A DNA stretch of 55,299 nucleotides, from the NCBI GenBank assembly GCA_947380905.1, contig CANCSS010000014.1, positions 1 to 55,299 on the forward strand. Direction: 5' to 3'. How positions within the stretch are numbered: the first letter of the stretch is position 1; the number at the start of each line of letters is the position of its first letter. Shown here piece by piece: positions 42,114-51,929 of the stretch. The translations under genes and the position numbers were made by a program. The DNA comes from Chitinophagaceae bacterium. GTDB lineage: Bacteria; Bacteroidota; Bacteroidia; Chitinophagales; Chitinophagaceae. Under the pieces are notes generated by a model, which did not search any database, was not told where the DNA came from, and saw only the letters and a program-made list of their open reading frames with translations.

Positions 42114-42147
42114 ATAAAAAAACCTCCAGATAAAGGGAGGTTTTTTT
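42114..42147 (-). terminator. Intrinsic terminator of glyA
   Basis: AACCTCC / GGAGGTT stem with an 8-nt loop; on the minus strand it is followed by TTTTTTTATTTT. It separates glyA from the DUF4293 gene. Confidence 0.9.
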
Positions 42148-42206
42148 ATTTGAGCGCTATTCAGTTTTATTAACTGATTAAACTCATGCTTTATTCAGTT
42201 AATAAT

Positions 42207-43487
42207 TTATCCAAGCTCAGGATACAACACAAATTGCTCCATAAACTTATTCACCTCTTTCTTAGTATCAGCTAAAATAGTTTCATTGTCTGCATTCATC
42301 AATACTTTGTCAATGGATTCCACTACAAAAGGAATATGACCCTCGTTCATGCCGCGCGAAGTAATAGCGGCAACACCAAAACGAATACCAGAAGTAACAA
42401 AGGCCGATTTATCATCGTAAGGCACCATATTTTTGTTTGCAGTTATATCGGCATGTCCTAAAACTTGTTCTGCTTTTTTGCCACTGATATTTTTATTGCG
42501 TAAATCGATTAACATTAAATGATTATCGGTGCCGCCACTGATAATTTCGTATCCCTTTGCAACAAAAGCTGCCGCCATGGCTTGTGCATTTTTTTGCACT
42601 TGCTTGGCATACACAGTAAATTCATCAGATAAAATTTCTCCAAAAGCAATGGCTTTAGCCGCAATCACGTGTTCCAATGGGCCGCCTTGTGTTCCTGGAA
42701 ATACGGCCATATCAATTACATTGGACCACAATCTTAAATTGCCTTTTACATCTTTTAATCCTAAAGTATTCTCACCATCCTTCGCCATCATAATCACTCC
42801 ACCACGAGGTCCACGCAAAGTTTTATGAGTAGTTGAAGTAACAAAATGACAATGATTAAATGGAGAACTTAATAATCCTTTTGCAATTAAACCAGCAGGG
42901 TGTGCAATATCTGCCATTACAAAAGCACCTACTTCATCGGCTACTTTACGAATGCGAGCGTAATCAATATCACGACTATAAGCACTAGCACCACAAATAA
43001 TTAATTTAGGATGATGTGTTCTCGCTTGACTTTCTAACATTTCGTAGTCAATCAAGCCAGTTTCTTTTACCACGCCATAAAAATGTGGAGTATAAGTTTT
43101 GCCAGAAAAATTAACCGCACTTCCATGTGTTAAGTGACCGCCCATACTTAGGTCCAAACCTAAAATAGCATCACCAGGTTGCAAGATGGCTAACATCAAT
43201 GCTGCGTTTGCTTGTGCACCACTATGTGGTTGAACATTGGCATATTCAATTCCAAAAACTTCTTTTAAACGATCTATGGCTAAGGTTTCTGTTTTATCTA
43301 CAATTTCACATCCTCCATAATAACGTCGGCCTGGATAACCTTCGGCATATTTATTGGTCATAACTCCACCCATGGCTTGCATGATTTGTAAGCTGGTAAA
43401 ATTTTCTGAGGCAATTAATTCAATGCCTCTTCTTTGGCGTAATAATTCTTCGCGGATGATGTCAAATACAAGGGTATCTCTTTGCAT
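42207..43487 (-). CDS. glyA: Serine hydroxymethyltransferase
   Basis: PLP enzyme that converts serine and tetrahydrofolate to glycine and methylene-THF, the main one-carbon source. The 426 residues contain the opening [16 protein letters not shown], the cofactor lysine in [15 protein letters not shown], and [11 protein letters not shown]. The start MQRDTLVFD (43487) is supported by a complete promoter 29 nt upstream; a longer frame to 43580 would cross it. FolD, encoded at 52 kb, uses the product methylene-THF. Confidence 0.96.
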   Translation of the reverse strand: MQRDTLVFDIIREELLRQRRGIELIASENFTSLQIMQAMGGVMTNKYAEGYPGRRYYGGCEIVDKTETLAIDRLKEVFGIEYANVQPHSGAQANAALMLAILQPGDAILGLDLSMGGHLTHGSAVNFSGKTYTPHFYGVVKETGLIDYEMLESQARTHHPKLIICGASAYSRDIDYARIRKVADEVGAFVMADIAHPAGLIAKGLLSSPFNHCHFVTSTTHKTLRGPRGGVIMMAKDGENTLGLKDVKGNLRLWSNVIDMAVFPGTQGGPLEHVIAAKAIAFGEILSDEFTVYAKQVQKNAQAMAAAFVAKGYEIISGGTDNHLMLIDLRNKNISGKKAEQVLGHADITANKNMVPYDDKSAFVTSGIRFGVAAITSRGMNEGHIPFVVESIDKVLMNADNETILADTKKEVNKFMEQFVLYPELG

Positions 43488-43515
43488 GGTGCTATATTTA
43501 AGTGTTCTGTTTTTG

Positions 43516-43546
43516 CAAAAATAATTCATTATAAAGCCTATGCAAA
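43516..43546 (-). promoter_or_regulatory. Complete TTTG-N19-TATTTTTG promoter of glyA
   Basis: On the minus strand, TTTG (43546-43543) and TATTTTTG (43523-43516) are separated by 19 bp, an exact match to the Bacteroidota consensus. The start codon follows after 28 nt. Confidence 0.8.
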
Positions 43547-43679
43547 GCTTTCTTTCAACAGTTAGACGCCTAATATCCACATTTCCAATGTCTTTTGTTG
43601 AATTTGCCTATTTCGGGCTTGAAATTGCATCATTAATAACAGTTATTTGCTACTTTTATCTCCCCCTAAAAAGTAAACA

Positions 43680-44672
43680 ATGAAGGCTATTATTCCAGTT
43701 GCTGGAGCAGGTGCAAAACTTCGTCCTCATACCTATACACAGCCCAAGGCATTGATTCCAATGGCTGGTAAAACCATTCTTAGTTTTATAGTAGACCAAT
43801 TAAGAGAAGTAGGTATTACCGAATTTATTTTTATTGTAGGTTATTTAGGCGATAAAATTCAGGATTATGTGCAAGCGGCATATCCCAATTTAACCACACA
43901 TTTTGTGTATCAAACTGAACGCAATGGAACGGCTCATGCCATTGAATTGGCTAGAAACATTGTAGGAGATGATGAAGTTTTTATTGCCTTGGGAGATACC
44001 ATCTGTGAATTTGATATTAAGGAAGTGATGGAGAGTCCCTTTAGTATGTTGGGTATAAAAAAGGTAGATGATCCAAGACAGTTTGGTGTGGTAGAAATAA
44101 ATGAAGAAGGAGCTATTGAACATGCCGTAGAAAAACCATCTATTCCAAAAAGCAATAATGCGCTGGTAGGGTTGTATAAAATAAAGGAATCAAAAATTTT
44201 ATTTGAATGTTTTCAACAACTTTTTACAGAAGACATTAAATCCAATGGCGAATACAATTTAACGGACGCCTTGGATTGTATGATAAAAAAAGGAGTCGCA
44301 TTCAAATCTTTTAAAGTAAAACATTGGTACGATTGTGGGAAAAAGGAAAACTTATTAGAAGCCAATGCGGTATTGCTTAAAAAAACGGGTGGTTTAGCAG
44401 TCATGCCAGAAACTTATCCCAATAGCATTATCATTGCACCCGTTAGTATCGCAGAGGGTTGTGTAATAGAAAATTCAATCATTGGTCCGCATGTGACTAT
44501 TGGTAATAATACAACTATTAAAAGTTCGGTGGTCAAAGAAAGCATCATAGGATCTTATACCACACTTGACGAAGTGGTTTTAGACAATTCTTTAATTGGA
44601 AGTGACGCAGCCGTGAAGGGGCTAAGTCGCACCTTAAATATTGGAGACAATACAGAAATTGATTTTGGCTAA
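43680..44672 (+). CDS. NDP-sugar pyrophosphorylase-like nucleotidyltransferase with hexapeptide domain
   Basis: Forms an NDP-sugar from a sugar 1-phosphate. The 330 residues have the nucleotidyltransferase domain (1-240) with the variant G-rich loop VAGAGAKLRPHT, the Lys in QPKALIPMAG, and LGDTICEF. A C-terminal left-handed beta-helix (about 255-325) follows, of hexapeptide type (IIGPHVTIGNNTTIKSSVV). The layout is like long RmlA or GDP-mannose pyrophosphorylases; the nucleotide and sugar cannot be named. There are no sugar-pathway genes next to it. A near -7 motif TACTTTTA lies at 43651. Confidence 0.85.
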   Translation: MKAIIPVAGAGAKLRPHTYTQPKALIPMAGKTILSFIVDQLREVGITEFIFIVGYLGDKIQDYVQAAYPNLTTHFVYQTERNGTAHAIELARNIVGDDEVFIALGDTICEFDIKEVMESPFSMLGIKKVDDPRQFGVVEINEEGAIEHAVEKPSIPKSNNALVGLYKIKESKILFECFQQLFTEDIKSNGEYNLTDALDCMIKKGVAFKSFKVKHWYDCGKKENLLEANAVLLKKTGGLAVMPETYPNSIIIAPVSIAEGCVIENSIIGPHVTIGNNTTIKSSVVKESIIGSYTTLDEVVLDNSLIGSDAAVKGLSRTLNIGDNTEIDFG

Positions 44673-44692
44673 TTTTTTTTAGTTAAGCTAAA

Positions 44693-45451
44693 CTAAGCGT
44701 CTTTGTGCAAGTACATAGAATTTGCTTGTGCCACACAGGTCATCACTACATCATTGATACAAACATGTTTAGGAACATTGGCAACATACCAAGCTGTATC
44801 TGCGATGTCTTCGGCTTTTAATGGTTCATATCCTGCATATACCGCGCTCGCTTTAGCGGCATCTCCTTTAAAACGCACCAATGAGAAATCAGTTTCTACT
44901 GCGCCAGGATGTATTGATGTTACTTTTATTTTGTACTGTAATAAATCAATTCTTTGTGCTTTGGTAATCGCATCCACTGCATGTTTAGAAGCGCAGTAAA
45001 CATTGCCATCTTTGTACACTTCTTTGCCTGCGGTGCTGCCAATATTGATGATATGACCTTGTTGTTTTATTAAGAATGGGAGTACGGCTTTAGAGCAATA
45101 CAATAAACCTTTTACATTGGTATCAATCATGGTTTCCCAATCTTCTAAATTTGCATTTTCAAAACTATCTCTACCTAAAGCAAGCCCAGCATTGTTTACC
45201 AAAATATCAATGGCCTGCCATGCTGTTGGTAAATTTCCTAGTTCTTGAAAAACGGCTTCTTTGTTTTGAACATCAAAAATCAAGGACAAGGTTTTTACGC
45301 CATATTTTTTCTCCATATCCTTCGCGACCGCTTCTAATTTTTCTTTTCTGCGTGCGGTTAAAATTAAGTTCCAGCCACCTGCTGCAAATTTTTCGGCAAT
45401 GGCTTTTCCAAATCCAGAACTGGCGCCGGTAATTAATATAATTTTTGACAT
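44693..45451 (-). CDS. Short-chain dehydrogenase/reductase (YdfG-like)
   Basis: NAD(P)-dependent oxidoreductase of 252 residues. The Rossmann motif is TGASSGFGKAIAE near residue 10, NNAG is at about 90, and the catalytic set is Ser in NIGSTAGKE and the YCASK motif. The pattern resembles YdfG-type 3-hydroxy acid/serine dehydrogenases. An Arg cluster (ARRKEK) after the second strand suggests NADP preference. The start MSKIILITGASS at 45451 is preferred over a longer frame to 45502. It ends 20 bp from the convergent nucleotidyltransferase gene. The substrate is uncertain. Confidence 0.88.
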   Translation of the reverse strand: MSKIILITGASSGFGKAIAEKFAAGGWNLILTARRKEKLEAVAKDMEKKYGVKTLSLIFDVQNKEAVFQELGNLPTAWQAIDILVNNAGLALGRDSFENANLEDWETMIDTNVKGLLYCSKAVLPFLIKQQGHIINIGSTAGKEVYKDGNVYCASKHAVDAITKAQRIDLLQYKIKVTSIHPGAVETDFSLVRFKGDAAKASAVYAGYEPLKAEDIADTAWYVANVPKHVCINDVVMTCVAQANSMYLHKDA

Positions 45452-45461
45452 GGTATTTATT

Positions 45462-46619
45462 TTAGTCTTTTTTAAATAATGGGTTTGAGCGTCCTTTTTC
45501 AATGAGTCGGTAGTTTAATAAAAGTGCTATGCCAATTAAAACACCTACTTCCTTTGAAAAATGCTGTGGAAGCCAATGGCTGGTGATGATTAAAGCTACT
45601 ACTGCAGCAAAAAACACCATCCCTATTTTGCCAATAGCTTCATTGCGAACAAAGTAAAAAACAAGTGCAATTAAATACAAAGGGTGCATCCACATCAGGT
45701 TGTAATTTTCATAACAAGCCGTATGTTTCGAAATCAAACTCATATAGGCCATTAAGGTACCGCCGATGCTAAACAGTAATAGAAAGGTAATATCTAAAAC
45801 CTTTGCCAATTTTTGCATTGCTAAACTATTCCATTTGGCTGCGAACAAGTAAATAAGCAATAAAGCAAGTAAAGTATAAAAAGGGGTAGGGCTGCTATTA
45901 TTTTTTTGAGTTGCTTCAACAAGAACATTGTTATTTGTTACTAAACGTCTTGTATTGGCAATTTGTTGGTGAAACAAAGCAGGTAAAAAAGCCGCTTGAA
46001 AATCGCTTGGTTTTTGATCGGAGTAAGCACCTAATAATACATCGATCCCTAAACCAATCCAAGGCAATCCATTTTCGTAAGGGGCATTCACTACTTCCGC
46101 CCTAAAAGATGGTACATTAATGCCCACTGGTTGAAAAGCAGTATTTTTAAATAAGCCGTCCTTTATACGTGTGGTGCAGTTGTCTGTTATAAAGTTATAT
46201 AGGTAATAACGATTGCTGTCAATCATGTTTACTTTCAAAGCTTCGTACCATTTTATTTTTTCGGAAGTAGAAAGCTTGAGTACTTGTTCCAGCACCTCTC
46301 TTTTCTCGAATTTATATTCTGCAATAAAATCGTTGAAACGATTGGCAGATACAAAATACAATAAACTGCCTTTTATAAATTTGGCTAAGAAATTAGGTTC
46401 GTTAAAATCAAAAGTGCCGTAATTAAAAACAATATCGGTACCATTTAAGCTGTCAATGACTCTAACAGCAGTGTGGCCCCATACCGTGTAAATATCTTCG
46501 CCGGAAGCACAGGTTAATACGCTTACCTGTAATTTAGGAATGGTTTGGGTGCTGTCTTGTGCAAGTGCAGAGAATGCTGTCAAAGCATAAAGTAAAGAGA
46601 AAAAAATAATTTTTTTCAA
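45462..46619 (-). CDS. Lnb-type (DUF4105) protein, probable lipoprotein N-acyltransferase
   Basis: A 385-residue protein with a signal peptide (1-20), a periplasmic DUF4105 domain (about 28-230) and about five membrane segments (about 245-375). The likely catalytic residues are H49 in YTVWGHTAVRV and C148 in FITDNCTTRIKDGL, a Cys-His papain-like pair. Members of this family in Bacteroides have recently been identified as lipoprotein N-acyltransferases (Lnb) replacing Lnt; I rely on memory for this. It would then act after LspA, which is encoded at 6.8 kb. It shares the strand with the SDR gene, 10 bp downstream, suggesting cotranscription. Confidence 0.83.
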   Translation of the reverse strand: MKKIIFFSLLYALTAFSALAQDSTQTIPKLQVSVLTCASGEDIYTVWGHTAVRVIDSLNGTDIVFNYGTFDFNEPNFLAKFIKGSLLYFVSANRFNDFIAEYKFEKREVLEQVLKLSTSEKIKWYEALKVNMIDSNRYYLYNFITDNCTTRIKDGLFKNTAFQPVGINVPSFRAEVVNAPYENGLPWIGLGIDVLLGAYSDQKPSDFQAAFLPALFHQQIANTRRLVTNNNVLVEATQKNNSSPTPFYTLLALLLIYLFAAKWNSLAMQKLAKVLDITFLLLFSIGGTLMAYMSLISKHTACYENYNLMWMHPLYLIALVFYFVRNEAIGKIGMVFFAAVVALIITSHWLPQHFSKEVGVLIGIALLLNYRLIEKGRSNPLFKKD

Positions 46620-46641
46620 GGCCCAGGGTATAAAGGATTAA

Positions 46642-48126
46642 TTATTTCTTGCTATAGTTAGGCGCTTCTCTGGTCACTTCTACATCGTGCGTGTGACTTT
46701 CTCTCATGCCGGCATTGGTTATTTGTACAAAAGTTGCTTTTTGTAAATCTTTCACCGTCTTTGCTCCGCAATAACCCATGCCTGCTTTTAATCCACCTAC
46801 GAATTGATATACAATTTCATGCAAGTTTCCTTTGTAAGCGACACGTCCTTCAATTCCTTCTGGCACATATTTTTTTGCATCAGATTCATTGTCTTGAAAA
46901 TATCTATCGCCACTTCCTTGACTCATGGCACCAATACTTCCCATGCCACGATATCCTTTGAATTTACGTCCTTCATAAATAATTGTTTCGCCCGGGCTTT
47001 CTTCGGTACCAGCAAAAATGCTGCCCATCATTACGCAATTGGCACCAGCTGCCAAAGCTTTTACCATATCACCTGTATAACGAATACCACCATCAGCAAT
47101 GATGGGAATATTTTTTCCTTTCAAAGCCCTAGCAGCTTCCATGATCGCAGTTAATTGAGGAACACCTGCACCAGCAACAATACGTGTTGTACAAATAGAA
47201 CCAGGACCAATACCTACTTTTACAGCATCAGCACCCGCATTCGCCATGGCCAAGGCACCTTCTGCAGTAGCAATATTGCCAGCAATCACTGGTAAATTTT
47301 TATATGTTTTCTTTAATAATTTTAATGCTTCAATTACTCCTTTGCTGTGACCATGTGCGCTATCCAAAGAAACTATATCCACGCCAACACTTTGTAAAGC
47401 AGCAGCACGATCTAATAAGTCTTTGGTAATACCTAAGGCAGCACCTACTAATAAACGACCAATATTGTCTTTCACTGCATTGGGGAAAGCGCTCAATTGT
47501 AAAATATCGCGATAGGTAATTAGCCCAATTAATTTTCCTTGCTTATTTACAACAGGTAGTTTTTCAATTTTATATTGACGAAGAATTTTTTCTGCTTTTC
47601 TTAAATCGGTTCCTTCTGGCGCAATCACTAAATTCTCTTTGGTCATTACTTCGCTTACTTTTCTTTTGCGATCGGTTTCGAAACGTAAATCACGATTGGT
47701 TAAAATACCTACTAACTTATTGGTCTTATCAATAATAGGAATACCGCCAATTTTATTTTCCTTCATTAATTTTAAAGCGTCACCAATGGTGGCAGTTACT
47801 TCTAAAGTAATAGGATCTACAATCATACCACTTTCACTACGTTTTACTTTACGCACTTGTTCGGCTTGTCTTTCAATACTCATGTTTTTGTGTAAAATAC
47901 CAATGCCGCCCTCACGTGCTAAAGCGATAGCCAATTGGGCTTCTGTAACGGTGTCCATAGCCGAGGACAAAATTGGCGTGTGTAATTGGATGTTTTTGGT
48001 AAGCTGAGAGTGAATGTTTACTTCGGAAGGAAGTATTTCGGAGTAAGCAGGCATTAACAATACGTCGTCAAAAGTTAAGCCTTTACCAAAAATGCGGGAG
48101 TTGTTTGTAGTATTTCTTGTTGCCAT
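46642..48126 (-). CDS. guaB: Inosine-5'-monophosphate dehydrogenase
   Basis: Oxidises IMP to XMP, the committed step to guanine nucleotides. The 494 residues form a TIM barrel with the catalytic Cys loop [18 protein letters not shown], the NAD region [13 protein letters not shown], the flap motif [12 protein letters not shown], and a pair of CBS domains (about 100-220) inserted in the barrel. The start is ATG at 48126, only 3 nt after a complete promoter. Two more codons upstream (TTG, 48132) would run into the -7 element and are rejected. Confidence 0.97.
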   Translation of the reverse strand: MATRNTTNNSRIFGKGLTFDDVLLMPAYSEILPSEVNIHSQLTKNIQLHTPILSSAMDTVTEAQLAIALAREGGIGILHKNMSIERQAEQVRKVKRSESGMIVDPITLEVTATIGDALKLMKENKIGGIPIIDKTNKLVGILTNRDLRFETDRKRKVSEVMTKENLVIAPEGTDLRKAEKILRQYKIEKLPVVNKQGKLIGLITYRDILQLSAFPNAVKDNIGRLLVGAALGITKDLLDRAAALQSVGVDIVSLDSAHGHSKGVIEALKLLKKTYKNLPVIAGNIATAEGALAMANAGADAVKVGIGPGSICTTRIVAGAGVPQLTAIMEAARALKGKNIPIIADGGIRYTGDMVKALAAGANCVMMGSIFAGTEESPGETIIYEGRKFKGYRGMGSIGAMSQGSGDRYFQDNESDAKKYVPEGIEGRVAYKGNLHEIVYQFVGGLKAGMGYCGAKTVKDLQKATFVQITNAGMRESHTHDVEVTREAPNYSKK

Positions 48127-48129
48127 AGG

Positions 48130-48160
48130 CAAAGATAGGGCCTTCGATTATTTAGGCAAA
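48130..48160 (-). promoter_or_regulatory. Complete TTTG-N19-TATCTTTG promoter of guaB
   Basis: On the minus strand, TTTG (48160-48157) and TATCTTTG (48137-48130) are separated by 19 bp. Only CCT lies between the -7 element and the ATG, so transcription should begin at the start codon itself. Confidence 0.78.
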
Positions 48161-48168
48161 ATCCTTTT

Positions 48169-49263
48169 TTAAAGCCGGGTGTATACATTTCCAGCCAATA
48201 ATTGAATATGGCCCTGCATTTCGAGGGAAAGAAGATGGCCAGATAGCAAACTGGCATTGATTTTTAAGTGGTTAGCTAATTCATCCCGATGAATGGGGCC
48301 TTGCATAGTTACGAGCAATAACACCCTTTGGAGCTCGGGATCGAGTATCAATTTTAATTGTTTTTCAACTGCCGGAAGGTTTGAAATAGGCCAGTTCATA
48401 TTTTCAAGTAAATGAATAGGATCATGGTATACATGCGCTTTATGGTATTTGATAAGATGTAAACACCCTTTACTTTTTGCATCATGAATTTTTCCTGGGA
48501 CAGCAAATACTTCTCGGTCATAACCAAAAGCCAAGTTGGCTGTAATCATACTGCCTCCTTTGATAGCTGTTTCAACAACAATGGTAGCGTCGGACATACC
48601 AGCTACAATACGATTTCTTTTTGGGAAAAAATAGGGAAGCGGGATAGTGCCTTTTCGACATTCGGTGATTAACCCGCCGTGATCAATCATTTCAATGGCC
48701 AATCGTCGATGTTGTATAGGATAGATTTGATCCAATCCATGTGCAAGAACGCCCCAGGTAGGCAGCTTCATTTTTAAAGCATTTTGATGTGCAATACCAT
48801 CAACACCTAAGGCCATGCCACTGACCACGCCTATTTGTAAATGAGCCAACCCTTCCATTAATTCTTGTATTACTTTATTTACTTGAACAGTAGGTATACG
48901 TGTACCAACAATACTAATAAGTTGAGGTAAATTAAAGGCATCAGTGCCTTTTACATACAATAATAATGGAGCGTCTTTGCATTGCACCAATCTGATGGGG
49001 TAGTTCGGGTCAAGCACAGAAAGGCATTTAATTTGATGCTTGTTGATAAAATTTAATTCTGCTTCGGCTTCTTTCAAAGGCCAGGCAGCTAATAAAATAT
49101 TTTTATGAACTAGATTTAGTGCTGTAAAACCTGCATCTTGTTTTTGATGTTCATTATAAACGGCAATAGCAGATCCATAAAATTCAAGAATACTTTTTTT
49201 CTGAATATCATTCAGCCCAACTATGATGCTAAGCGCGATCGTATATAAAATTTCATCACCCAT
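48169..49263 (-). CDS. dprA: DNA processing protein DprA
   Basis: Loads RecA onto single-stranded DNA taken up in natural transformation. The 364 residues include the Rossmann-like DprA domain (about 75-285) with SIVGTRIPT, SGMALGVDGIAHQNAL and the phosphate-binding FPKRNRIVAGMSDATIVVE. The C-terminal winged-helix (DML1-like) domain lies at about 305-360 (LVTMQGPIHRDELANHLKINASLLSGHLLSLEMQG). The ATG at 49263 is at the usual place. It suggests that the lineage can be competent, although no com genes occur here. Confidence 0.94.
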   Translation of the reverse strand: MGDEILYTIALSIIVGLNDIQKKSILEFYGSAIAVYNEHQKQDAGFTALNLVHKNILLAAWPLKEAEAELNFINKHQIKCLSVLDPNYPIRLVQCKDAPLLLYVKGTDAFNLPQLISIVGTRIPTVQVNKVIQELMEGLAHLQIGVVSGMALGVDGIAHQNALKMKLPTWGVLAHGLDQIYPIQHRRLAIEMIDHGGLITECRKGTIPLPYFFPKRNRIVAGMSDATIVVETAIKGGSMITANLAFGYDREVFAVPGKIHDAKSKGCLHLIKYHKAHVYHDPIHLLENMNWPISNLPAVEKQLKLILDPELQRVLLLVTMQGPIHRDELANHLKINASLLSGHLLSLEMQGHIQLLAGNVYTRL

Positions 49264-49311
49264 GTAGCAAACCTCTATGTTTAACTTACATGGAATGGTA
49301 GTATTTATACT

Positions 49312-51270
49312 TTATTTTGAAGGCTCATTGCGTTTTTGGAAACTAATAACAAAACTGCTTCGTCTATTTTTTGCTCGACCTTCTTCGGTCGCATTGTCTG
49401 CGATGGGAAACTTGGCACCCCTTCCAATAGTGCTTACTCTATTAGGTGCAATCTTTTTACTGATTAAATAATGTGCAATAGATTCTGATCTTTTATCAGA
49501 CATGTTTTTATTTTGAATGCTGTCCCCTTTTGAATCGGTATGCCCTTCGATAAGCACAAACGCAGTTGGGGCGGATTCTAAATAAGTAACTAAAGCATCT
49601 AATTCTACTCTTGATTTCTTTTTTAGTTTGGCAGAATTTAAATCAAAATAAACATGATTAAAATTTTGAGAAAAAGAATTTCCATATACGGGTATGGGTG
49701 CTAAATAAAACTGATAAGTAGTGCCAGATATGTATTGTAAACTATCGGCTGAAATAAATGTACTTGCAAAAATATGATCTGGACTATTTACTCGGATGCC
49801 TAAACTATCAAAATAGGGTAGCCCTAAAACGAAGTAGCCATTGTTGTCCACTTTAATATGCATGTTACTGCTATCGTCCATTGGGTTAACTAATACAACA
49901 TCTCCTGCAATAGGATTTTTTGAAACCGCATCTGCGATGTAGCCTTTTAAATAAAAAGTTTTATTGGCTCTGGTCGCTGACGCTAAAACAACTTTATAAA
50001 TATCTAAACCACCTTTGCTATCCCCTCTATCACTGGCCATATAAGCATCCATACCATTGCCTGCTACGGCAATGCTGCCCTCGTTTTCATAAGTGTTGAT
50101 AGGGTAGCCTAAGTTCATGGGGGTAGACCAAGTACCATTTAATTTTTTTCTGGAAACAAATAAATCAGCACCACCAAAACCAGGCCATCCATTGGAAGAA
50201 AAATACAAACTTCTATTGTCGGCATGAATAAAAGGAGTTTGTTCATCTCCTGCGGTATTGATGGTAGGCCCCAAGTTAACTGCATCATTCCAATAACCTT
50301 TTTCGTTGCGGTAGGCGACATAAATATCAATGCCACCAAAACCACCAGGTCGGTTGCTGCAAAAATAAAGTGCTTGCCCATCGGGTGCAATGCTAGGGGC
50401 GCTGTCCCAATAATCAGAATTGATATTTCGACCCAGGTTTTTTGGATCAGACCAACCCTTTTTTGTTTTATTGACTTTATAAATATCGTAGCGACCATAG
50501 CCTTTGGTGCCATAGTCTGCTGCAAAGTATAAAGTATTTAAATCTTGTGTAAGGCTCATGCTGCCTTTTTTATCTTCTTCATTTAAATTATCTGCTAGAG
50601 GCTTTGCTTTAGAAAATCCATTTTGGGTGATGGTGCTGTAATAAAAATCTTCTCTAGTTAAATTGGAGCGACGCATAAATAAAAACAAACTGTCTTGCAC
50701 TGTTACACTAGGAAAATATTCGGCAGCGTCAGAATTAATGCTGTCGCCTACATTGGCAACTTTAATTTCTTTTTGAGTGGGATGAGCCATAGCGAACTCG
50801 CAAACTTTTATTAAATCGGTGGCCTTGCTTTTTAAATAAGAAGGCAAATGATTAATCAAGGGTTGAAGTATCAAAAAAGCTTTTGCATAATTACCCATGC
50901 TAACAAAAGCGGTGGTATACTTTACTATAAATGGAGTAGTAGCAAGTGAATCGGTGGATTGTGCTTTTTCAAAAACAGTAATTGCTTTTGAATTTTGTTT
51001 GGTATCTAAATACGTTTGAAACAAAGTCAAGTAAGCATCTATCAATTCAGGGTTTTTTTGAATGGCGCTTTCAAGTAATTCTATTCCTTTTTCAAAATAT
51101 TTATGGTCTAATTCGACCATGGCTTTATCGTAAAGTTTTTGTGCAGCTATTTTATTTTTAGAAGAAATGGTTGTTTTACTATTACCTGCAGCATCTTGCG
51201 CCATTAAATGGTTGCTTACAACCAAAGTCATTGCAAAATAAAATACCCATAAAAACCATTTATTTTTCAT
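49312..51270 (-). CDS. TPR/beta-propeller/OmpA protein with PorE-like architecture
   Basis: An exported 652-residue protein. In order it has a signal peptide (MKNKWFLWVFYFAMTLVV..., 1-25), TPR helices (about 38-165), a PD40/WD40-like beta-propeller (about 190-430, blades with APDGQALYFCSNRPGG), a carboxypeptidase-regulatory-like beta domain (about 435-520) and an OmpA C-terminal peptidoglycan-binding domain (about 545-645) with IEGHTDSKGD and KNRRSSF. This domain order is that of PorE, a type IX secretion component that links the system to peptidoglycan. Bacteroidota carry several such paralogues, so the function is likely but not certain. Confidence 0.88.
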   Translation of the reverse strand: MKNKWFLWVFYFAMTLVVSNHLMAQDAAGNSKTTISSKNKIAAQKLYDKAMVELDHKYFEKGIELLESAIQKNPELIDAYLTLFQTYLDTKQNSKAITVFEKAQSTDSLATTPFIVKYTTAFVSMGNYAKAFLILQPLINHLPSYLKSKATDLIKVCEFAMAHPTQKEIKVANVGDSINSDAAEYFPSVTVQDSLFLFMRRSNLTREDFYYSTITQNGFSKAKPLADNLNEEDKKGSMSLTQDLNTLYFAADYGTKGYGRYDIYKVNKTKKGWSDPKNLGRNINSDYWDSAPSIAPDGQALYFCSNRPGGFGGIDIYVAYRNEKGYWNDAVNLGPTINTAGDEQTPFIHADNRSLYFSSNGWPGFGGADLFVSRKKLNGTWSTPMNLGYPINTYENEGSIAVAGNGMDAYMASDRGDSKGGLDIYKVVLASATRANKTFYLKGYIADAVSKNPIAGDVVLVNPMDDSSNMHIKVDNNGYFVLGLPYFDSLGIRVNSPDHIFASTFISADSLQYISGTTYQFYLAPIPVYGNSFSQNFNHVYFDLNSAKLKKKSRVELDALVTYLESAPTAFVLIEGHTDSKGDSIQNKNMSDKRSESIAHYLISKKIAPNRVSTIGRGAKFPIADNATEEGRAKNRRSSFVISFQKRNEPSK

Positions 51271-51302
51271 AGCAGCACATCAATGTATTGTAAATATACA
51301 AA

Positions 51303-51911
51303 TTAGGGCACTTGTATGTACTTGTGTAACTGAGCGCTTAATTCCCATTGAGGATGGGCTTTAATATAGTCAATTACCAAGGGGGTAATTTGATTGGCCT
51401 TATCCCATTCGGGTTGTATATACAATTTGCAATTGGGCGCAACTTGTTGAGCATAAGTTTCGGCCCATTCAAAATCGTGGGCATTAAAAATAACTACTTT
51501 TAATTCTGATGCGGCTTGAATACATTCGTTAAGTGGCGCTTTAAACTTCTTAGGGGAAAAGCAAATCCAGTCCCATTTTCCAGATAGTGGACTAGAGCCA
51601 GAGGTCTCTATATTCACATCAAAACCTGCCTTTTTTAAAGCAGTAGTTAATGCATCTAAATTGTAAAGTAAAGGTTCGCCACCAGTGACAATGGCTAATC
51701 GTGCCGGATGAGCAGCAGCGCTAGCCACAATTTCATCAATTGATAAAACAGGATGTTTACTTGCATCCCAACTGTCTTTTACATCGCACCAAACACAACC
51801 CACATCACATCCAGCCAAGCGAATAAAATAAGCCGCTTTGCCTTGATGGTATCCTTCGCCTTGCAAAGAATAAAACATTTCCATTACAGGATATTGTGTA
51901 ATTGTATTCAA
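51303..51911 (-). CDS. queE: 7-Carboxy-7-deazaguanine synthase
   Basis: Radical SAM enzyme that makes 7-carboxy-7-deazaguanine on the queuosine pathway. The 202 residues open with PVMEMFYSLQGEGYHQGKAAYFIRLAGCDVGCVWCD, whose CDVGCVWC gives the CxxxCxxC cluster site. TGGEPLL and the C-terminal QPEWDKANQ follow. It is shorter than most radical SAM proteins, as is normal for this family. It is 18 bp from folD on the same strand and possibly in one transcript with it. Confidence 0.93.
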   Translation of the reverse strand: MNTITQYPVMEMFYSLQGEGYHQGKAAYFIRLAGCDVGCVWCDVKDSWDASKHPVLSIDEIVASAAAHPARLAIVTGGEPLLYNLDALTTALKKAGFDVNIETSGSSPLSGKWDWICFSPKKFKAPLNECIQAASELKVVIFNAHDFEWAETYAQQVAPNCKLYIQPEWDKANQITPLVIDYIKAHPQWELSAQLHKYIQVP

Positions 51912-51929
51912 GTTGATGAGGTATAAATA

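Noticed and set aside
43488..43580. N-terminal extension of serine hydroxymethyltransferase
   Set aside because: It spans the complete glyA promoter and lacks similarity to the family N-terminus.
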